The notes beneath the pieces were generated by a model that was given only the letters and a program-made list of their open reading frames with translations, did no database searches and was not told the origin of the DNA. Position numbers and translations under genes: made by a program. A DNA stretch of 7,906 nt, from the NCBI GenBank assembly GCA_949450265.1, contig CASTMW010000071.1, positions 1 to 7,906 on the forward strand. Reading direction: 5' to 3'. Shown piece after piece: positions 4,475-7,906 of the stretch. The stretch comes from an uncultured Eggerthellaceae bacterium (GTDB lineage Bacteria; Actinomycetota; Coriobacteriia; Coriobacteriales; Eggerthellaceae). The number at the start of each line of letters is the position of its first letter. The first letter of the stretch is position 1.

Positions 4475-7102
4475 ATGTCGAAGAAGGTCGCCGTGATCGA
4501 CGGCAATTCCTTGATGCACCGCGCCTATCATGCCATCCAAACGCCCATGTCCGCTCCTGACGGCACGCCCACGAACGCGGTGTTCGGCTTCATGCAGATG
4601 CTCTGCAAGTTCGTGGAGACCGCGCATCCTGACGCGCTCGTGTGCGCGTTCGATGCGGGCAAGCCGGAGTTCCGCATGCAAGAGCTGCCTTCCTACAAGG
4701 CGCAGCGACCGCATATGGACGACGAGTTGCGCTGCCAGTTCCCAGTGGTAGAGAAGCTGCTCGAGGCCATGCGCATACCGGTCGTGAAGGTGCCTGGTTG
4801 GGAAGGTGATGACATCTTGGGCACCGTGGCTGCGCGCGATGAGGCGCTGGGCTACCAGACGCTGCTGGTCACCGGCGACAAGGATGCTTGCCAGCTGGCC
4901 ACCGAGCTCACGCAGATTGTGACCACCAAGAAGGGCATCACCGACGTCGCCATCATGGGCCCTGATGAGGTGATGGAGAAGTACGGGGTCTCCCCGGCGC
5001 AGTTCACGGATTTTCTCGGGCTCATGGGCGACAAATCGGACAACATCCCCGGCGTGACCGGCGTGGGACCCAAGAGCGCCACCACGCTCTTGGAGAAATA
5101 CGGAACCATTGAGGGAATCTACGAGCATATAGACGAGCTGCGCGGCAAGCAACGTCAGCGCCTTGAGGAAGAGCGCGAACTGGCGTTCCTCAGTCGTCAG
5201 ATCGCCACCATCGTGACTGATCTTGATTTCCCGCTCGATCTTGAGAGTATCTCGTTTCCTGCCTTCGATGCGTCCGAGGTGGAAAGCGCGTTCAAGTCCT
5301 ATTCGCTGATGAGCCCGCTTGCGCGCGTCCTGAGCTTGGTGGGTGGCCATGCCACTGCCGAGATGGCGGAGATCGACCCTGGGCCGCTTTGCGAGGGCAC
5401 CGCGGCGAAAGAGATGCTGGAAGCCGCCATCGCACAGGGCGAATGCGTGGGCGTGGCGCTGGATGATTCGGGCCAGGATTCGCTCTTCGAGACGAGCCTG
5501 CAAGTGGCGGTGAGCACGGCTGCGGGCACCGCTGTGTTCTCAGGGGCATCGGCCGAGCGCGCCCTGGTCTCCCTTATCAAGGCCTTGCCGTTCTCGGTGC
5601 TCGATGCCAAGGAGATGGTGCAGCACGTCTATCCTGCCGATTCGGCCGTGGCTGCGCAGGTGAGCGAGATCGAGTTGATGAGCATGAAGCCCTTCGATCT
5701 GGGGCTTGCGGCCTATGCGCTCAATTCCACCGTGGCCGACTACACCCATGCCCAGCTGGCGCAGCGCTATCTGGGCGGCATGCTGGAAGAGAAGGAAGAT
5801 CAGCGCGATGCTATGGTGCAGAACGCGTGCGCTTCACGCTTGCTGGTCGAGCCGCTGCGCCGGGCGCTCGCAGCGGATGGGTCTGAGGACATCTATGAGC
5901 GCATCGATCTGCCGCTCGTTCCTATTCTGTTGCAGATGGAGCGCTGCGGCATGGCGCTGGACTGCAAGCGCCTCGAAGAGCTGGGCGAGACGGCCCAAGG
6001 CGAGCTGACCTCCCTTGCCGAGAGCATCTTCACGCAGGTGGGCGAGCCGTTCAACATAGATTCGCCCAAGCAGCTCGGCCATGCGCTCTTCGAGGTCATG
6101 GGCATCCCGCCCCTCAAGAAGAACCAGCGTGGCTACTCCACTGATGCCACGGTGATGAAGGAGCTGGCGAAGACCTACGATATTGCGAACATGGTGCTGC
6201 GCTATCGCGAGCTGGCGAAGATCAAATCGACCTATATTGACCAGCTGCCCCGCATGAGAGCCACCGATGGGCGCGTGCACACGGCCTTTCACGAAACGGT
6301 CACGGCCACCGGACGTCTGTCGTCGTCCAATCCTAACCTGCAGAACATCCCCGTTCGCACGGATTTCGGTCGGCAGATCCGCGCTTGCTTCGTGCCGCTG
6401 CGCGAAGAGGACGTGTTCCTGTCCGCCGACTATTCGCAGATCGAGCTGCGGCTGCTCGCACATCTATCGGGTGATGAGCATCTGATCGCGGCGTTCCGCA
6501 GTGGGGAGGACTTCCATACCAATACGGCGGCACGCGTCTTCGGCATGGCACCGCAGGATGTGACGCCGCAGCTGCGCAGCCGTGCGAAGGCGGTGAACTT
6601 CGGCATCGTCTATGGCCAGCAAGCCTTCGGCCTCTCGCAGAGCCTCGATATCCCCATGGACGAGGCGCGCGATATGATCGACCGCTATTTCGAAGCCTAT
6701 CCGGGCGTGCGCGCCTTCTTGGACGAGACGGTGCAGCGCGCCTCCGACAGCGGGTTCGCCGAAACGCTGTTCGGTCGCAAGCGGCACATCCCTGAGCTAA
6801 CCATGAGCAACAAGCGCACGCGTGGCGTGGGCGAGCGCACGGCCATGAACCATCCCATGCAGGGCACGGCTGCCGACATCATCAAGTTGGCCATGATCGA
6901 GGTGAATCGTCGGCTTGCCGAGGAAGACCTGGATGCGCAGCTAATGGTGCAGGTGCACGACGAGCTGGATTTCAGCGTGGCCGCTTCTCAAGCGACACGG
7001 CTGGCCGAGGTGGTGAAGGATGCCATGGAGAATGTGGTGGAGCTGAAGGTGCCGCTCGAAGTGGATGTGTCATGGGCGCACACCTGGGCCGATGCCCATT
7101 AG
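4475..7102 (+). CDS. polA: DNA polymerase I
   Basis: An 875-residue family A polymerase that removes RNA primers and fills gaps in lagging-strand synthesis and repair. Residues 1-290 are the 5'-nuclease domain with acidic metal ligands in VIDGN, AFDAGKP, EGDDILGT, TGDKDACQL and GDKSDNIPGVTGVGPKSA. Residues about 300-490 are the 3'-5' exonuclease fold, but the Asp-x-Glu motif reads LDDSGQDS (329-336) and later acidic residues are not clear, so proofreading is probably lost, as in Bacillus. Residues about 490-875 are the polymerase: motif A DYSQIELR (Asp652), motif B RSRAKAVNFGIVYG (Lys705, Phe709, Tyr713), motif C HDE (828-830). Length is normal. Phe709 matches the E. coli Phe762 position. ATG 4475 follows AAGGA with a 6-base spacer. 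It starts 51 bases after the GlnR-like gene, and the leader hairpin may limit its translation on read-through mRNA. Confidence 0.97.
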   Translation: MSKKVAVIDGNSLMHRAYHAIQTPMSAPDGTPTNAVFGFMQMLCKFVETAHPDALVCAFDAGKPEFRMQELPSYKAQRPHMDDELRCQFPVVEKLLEAMRIPVVKVPGWEGDDILGTVAARDEALGYQTLLVTGDKDACQLATELTQIVTTKKGITDVAIMGPDEVMEKYGVSPAQFTDFLGLMGDKSDNIPGVTGVGPKSATTLLEKYGTIEGIYEHIDELRGKQRQRLEEERELAFLSRQIATIVTDLDFPLDLESISFPAFDASEVESAFKSYSLMSPLARVLSLVGGHATAEMAEIDPGPLCEGTAAKEMLEAAIAQGECVGVALDDSGQDSLFETSLQVAVSTAAGTAVFSGASAERALVSLIKALPFSVLDAKEMVQHVYPADSAVAAQVSEIELMSMKPFDLGLAAYALNSTVADYTHAQLAQRYLGGMLEEKEDQRDAMVQNACASRLLVEPLRRALAADGSEDIYERIDLPLVPILLQMERCGMALDCKRLEELGETAQGELTSLAESIFTQVGEPFNIDSPKQLGHALFEVMGIPPLKKNQRGYSTDATVMKELAKTYDIANMVLRYRELAKIKSTYIDQLPRMRATDGRVHTAFHETVTATGRLSSSNPNLQNIPVRTDFGRQIRACFVPLREEDVFLSADYSQIELRLLAHLSGDEHLIAAFRSGEDFHTNTAARVFGMAPQDVTPQLRSRAKAVNFGIVYGQQAFGLSQSLDIPMDEARDMIDRYFEAYPGVRAFLDETVQRASDSGFAETLFGRKRHIPELTMSNKRTRGVGERTAMNHPMQGTAADIIKLAMIEVNRRLAEEDLDAQLMVQVHDELDFSVAASQATRLAEVVKDAMENVVELKVPLEVDVSWAHTWADAH

Positions 7103-7124
7103 CATCCCATTGGCAGAAATGTTG

Positions 7125-7153
7125 TTGACGAGCAAGGGCGTCATTGTTAAAGT
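7125..7153 (+). promoter_or_regulatory. Sigma-70-type promoter for rplU-rpmA
   Basis: TTGACG (7125-7130), a 17-base spacer and TAAAGT (7148-7153): 5 of 6 at the -35, 4 of 6 at the -10 and ideal spacing. The predicted start is about 7160, giving a leader of about 32 nt. This is the most canonical promoter in the window, in keeping with a highly expressed ribosomal protein operon. Confidence 0.75.
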
Positions 7154-7156
7154 GAA

Positions 7157-7183
7157 TCCTTGCGTTTACGGCATATACAAGGA
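7157..7183 (+). promoter_or_regulatory. Weak stem over the rplU ribosome binding site
   Basis: TCCTTG (7157-7162) can pair with CAAGGA (7178-7183), which includes most of the AAGGAG (7179-7184) binding site of rplU; the loop is 15 nt. The 5' arm straddles the predicted transcript start near 7160, so it would be complete only on transcripts starting further upstream. Confidence 0.3.
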
Positions 7184-7191
7184 GAACATCA

Positions 7192-7761
7192 ATGTACGCG
7201 ATTGTTAAGACCGGCGGCAAGCAATACAAGGTATGCCCTGGTGACAAGATCAACATCGAGAAGCTGCCCGCCGCTGTCGGCGATAAGGTGACGCTGGATG
7301 CCATCTGCATTGTGGATGGGGAGAAGACCGAGCTCGATCCCCAGGCTGCCGCTCAGACCCCGGTGGAAGCTGTGGTGCTCGAGCAGTTCAAGGATAAGAA
7401 GAAGATCGTCTTCAAGTTCAAGAAGCGCAAGAACTACAAGCGTCTGCGCGGTCATCGTCAGGAGTTGACGCGCGTGCAGATCACCGCTGTCGGTTCTGAG
7501 AAGTTTGAGGCTCCGAAGCCCAAGAAGGCGGCTGCCAAGAAGGATGCCGCGAAGGCCGACGATGCGAAGAAGGCCCCGGCGAAGGCAGACGCCGCGAAGG
7601 CATCCGAGAAGAAGACGGCAGCGAAGAAGCCTGCTGCTGCCAAGGATGAAGCGGCGAAGAAGCCCGCTGCCAAGAAGACGGCAACCAAGAAGGACGATGC
7701 CGAGAAGAAGCCCGCTGCCAAGAAGGCTCAGGCATCGGCTGAGAAGGCTGAGGAGGAGTAA
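7192..7761 (+). CDS. rplU: 50S ribosomal protein L21 with long Lys/Ala-rich C-terminal tail
   Basis: Residues 1-101 are a standard L21, a 23S rRNA-binding large-subunit protein: MYAIVKTGGKQYKV at the start, VDGEKT, then VFKFKKRKNYKRLRGHRQ and TRVQITAVG. The family is normally about 100-105 residues, but this one has 189. Residues 102-189 are a low-complexity tail of Lys, Ala, Pro and some Asp/Glu (blocks like AAKKPAAAK and EKKPAAKKA), resembling histone H1 or HU-type basic tails and ending in acidic EKAEEE. The tail is in frame, keeps the host's codon use, and its last codons hold the rpmA ribosome binding site, so it is part of the real gene. ATG 7192 has AAGGAG 7 bases upstream. Likely roles of the tail are extra rRNA contacts or assembly help; this is inference. 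Confidence 0.95.
   Translation: MYAIVKTGGKQYKVCPGDKINIEKLPAAVGDKVTLDAICIVDGEKTELDPQAAAQTPVEAVVLEQFKDKKKIVFKFKKRKNYKRLRGHRQELTRVQITAVGSEKFEAPKPKKAAAKKDAAKADDAKKAPAKADAAKASEKKTAAKKPAAAKDEAAKKPAAKKTATKKDDAEKKPAAKKAQASAEKAEEE
7656..7725 (+). repeat. rplU: Direct repeat in the rplU tail
   Basis: Positions 7656-7677 and 7704-7725 are identical over 22 bases with an offset of 48 bases (16 codons, in frame), both encoding KKPAAKK. A weaker third copy begins near 7621. The tail therefore looks grown by in-frame repeat expansion and could vary in length between strains. Confidence 0.75.
7751..7756 (+). promoter_or_regulatory. rpmA ribosome binding site inside rplU
   Basis: AGGAGG lies in the final GAG-GAG-GAG codons of rplU and sits 7 bases before the rpmA ATG. 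It is a near-perfect Shine-Dalgarno sequence. The acidic EEE end of the L21 tail is thus partly dictated by this site. Confidence 0.8.
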
Positions 7762-7763
7762 CC

Positions 7764-7906
7764 ATGGCACATAAGAAAGGCCTCGGCTCTACCCGTAACG
7801 GACGTGATTCCCAGGCGAAGCGCTTGGGCGTGAAGATGTTCGCTGGTCAGGCGGTGCGCACGGGCAACATCATCGTGCGTCAGCGCGGCACCCATTTCCA
7901 TCCCGG
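7764..7906 (+). CDS. rpmA: 50S ribosomal protein L27, 5' part
   Basis: The window ends after 47 complete codons of rpmA. The visible MAHKKGLGSTRNGRDSQAKR, LGVKMFAGQAVRTGNIIVRQ and GTHFHPG are typical L27, whose N-terminus reaches toward the peptidyl transferase centre. It begins directly with MAHKKG and has no Firmicutes-style cleaved N-terminal extension. Consistently, no Prp protease gene (ysxB) sits between rplU and rpmA, only 2 bases. The gene is surely cotranscribed with rplU. It is truncated by the window edge, not by mutation. Confidence 0.97.
   Translation, partial: MAHKKGLGSTRNGRDSQAKRLGVKMFAGQAVRTGNIIVRQRGTHFHP

Noticed and set aside
4232..5503. 423-residue open frame on the minus strand
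   Set aside because: It is antisense to the regulator's DNA-binding domain and the polA 5'-nuclease domain. No family features, and the + strand genes fully explain the sequence.
7101..7124. Terminator between polA and rplU
   Set aside because: No stable GC-rich stem followed by a T-run is found, so read-through from polA into rplU is possible.
7495..7758. Frameshift or gene fusion explaining the long L21 tail
   Set aside because: The frame continues cleanly from the L21 core with the same codon use, the tail is repeat-built rather than a known domain, and its end carries the rpmA ribosome binding site.

Overview
The window reads as ordinary chromosomal DNA from a high-GC actinobacterium, most likely Coriobacteriia (Eggerthella/Slackia/Adlercreutzia-like). 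The case rests on four things: GC-rich codon use, a SepIVA-like protein followed by a DUF177 (YceD) protein as in actinobacteria, a regulator whose DNA-binding domain closely resembles actinobacterial GlnR, and an L27 without the Firmicutes N-terminal extension. The taxon is inferred, not proven. All eight supported genes lie on the + strand. I see no mobile element, CRISPR array, tRNA or rRNA, and no gene-free stretch over 300 bases.

Layout. (1) 1-438: the 3' end of a TPR-like helical protein. (2) 466-1546: an extended -10 promoter and a 5'-leader hairpin, then a short SepIVA/DivIVA-like coiled-coil protein whose stop codon overlaps the start of a YceD-family protein. (3) 1629-2319: promoter, leader hairpin, rpmE (L31 with a 116-residue Ala/Glu-rich tail) and a textbook intrinsic terminator. 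(4) 2326-4423: a direct repeat GAAAC-N6-GAAAC ending 9 bp before a TATAAT box, then a class I glutamine synthetase gene abutting a GlnR-like orphan response regulator. (5) 4429-7102: a short leader with an inverted repeat that pairs with the ribosome binding site, then polA. (6) 7125-7906: a good sigma-70-type promoter, rplU (L21 with an 88-residue Lys/Ala-rich tail) and the start of rpmA (L27), whose ribosome binding site lies in the last codons of rplU.

The most interesting module is (4). The regulator's winged helix resembles mycobacterial/streptomycete GlnR, but its receiver has Glu at the phosphoacceptor position. The adjacent glutamine synthetase has His where the family has its catalytic flap Glu, and Cys where it has a substrate-binding Arg. 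The promoter carries a near-consensus GlnR box placed as PhoB/OmpR-type activators usually are. Together this suggests a self-regulated, phosphorylation-independent nitrogen-response operon around an atypical GS-family ligase. Second in interest are the oppositely charged tails on two ribosomal proteins and the RNA hairpins ahead of rpmE, polA and rplU.
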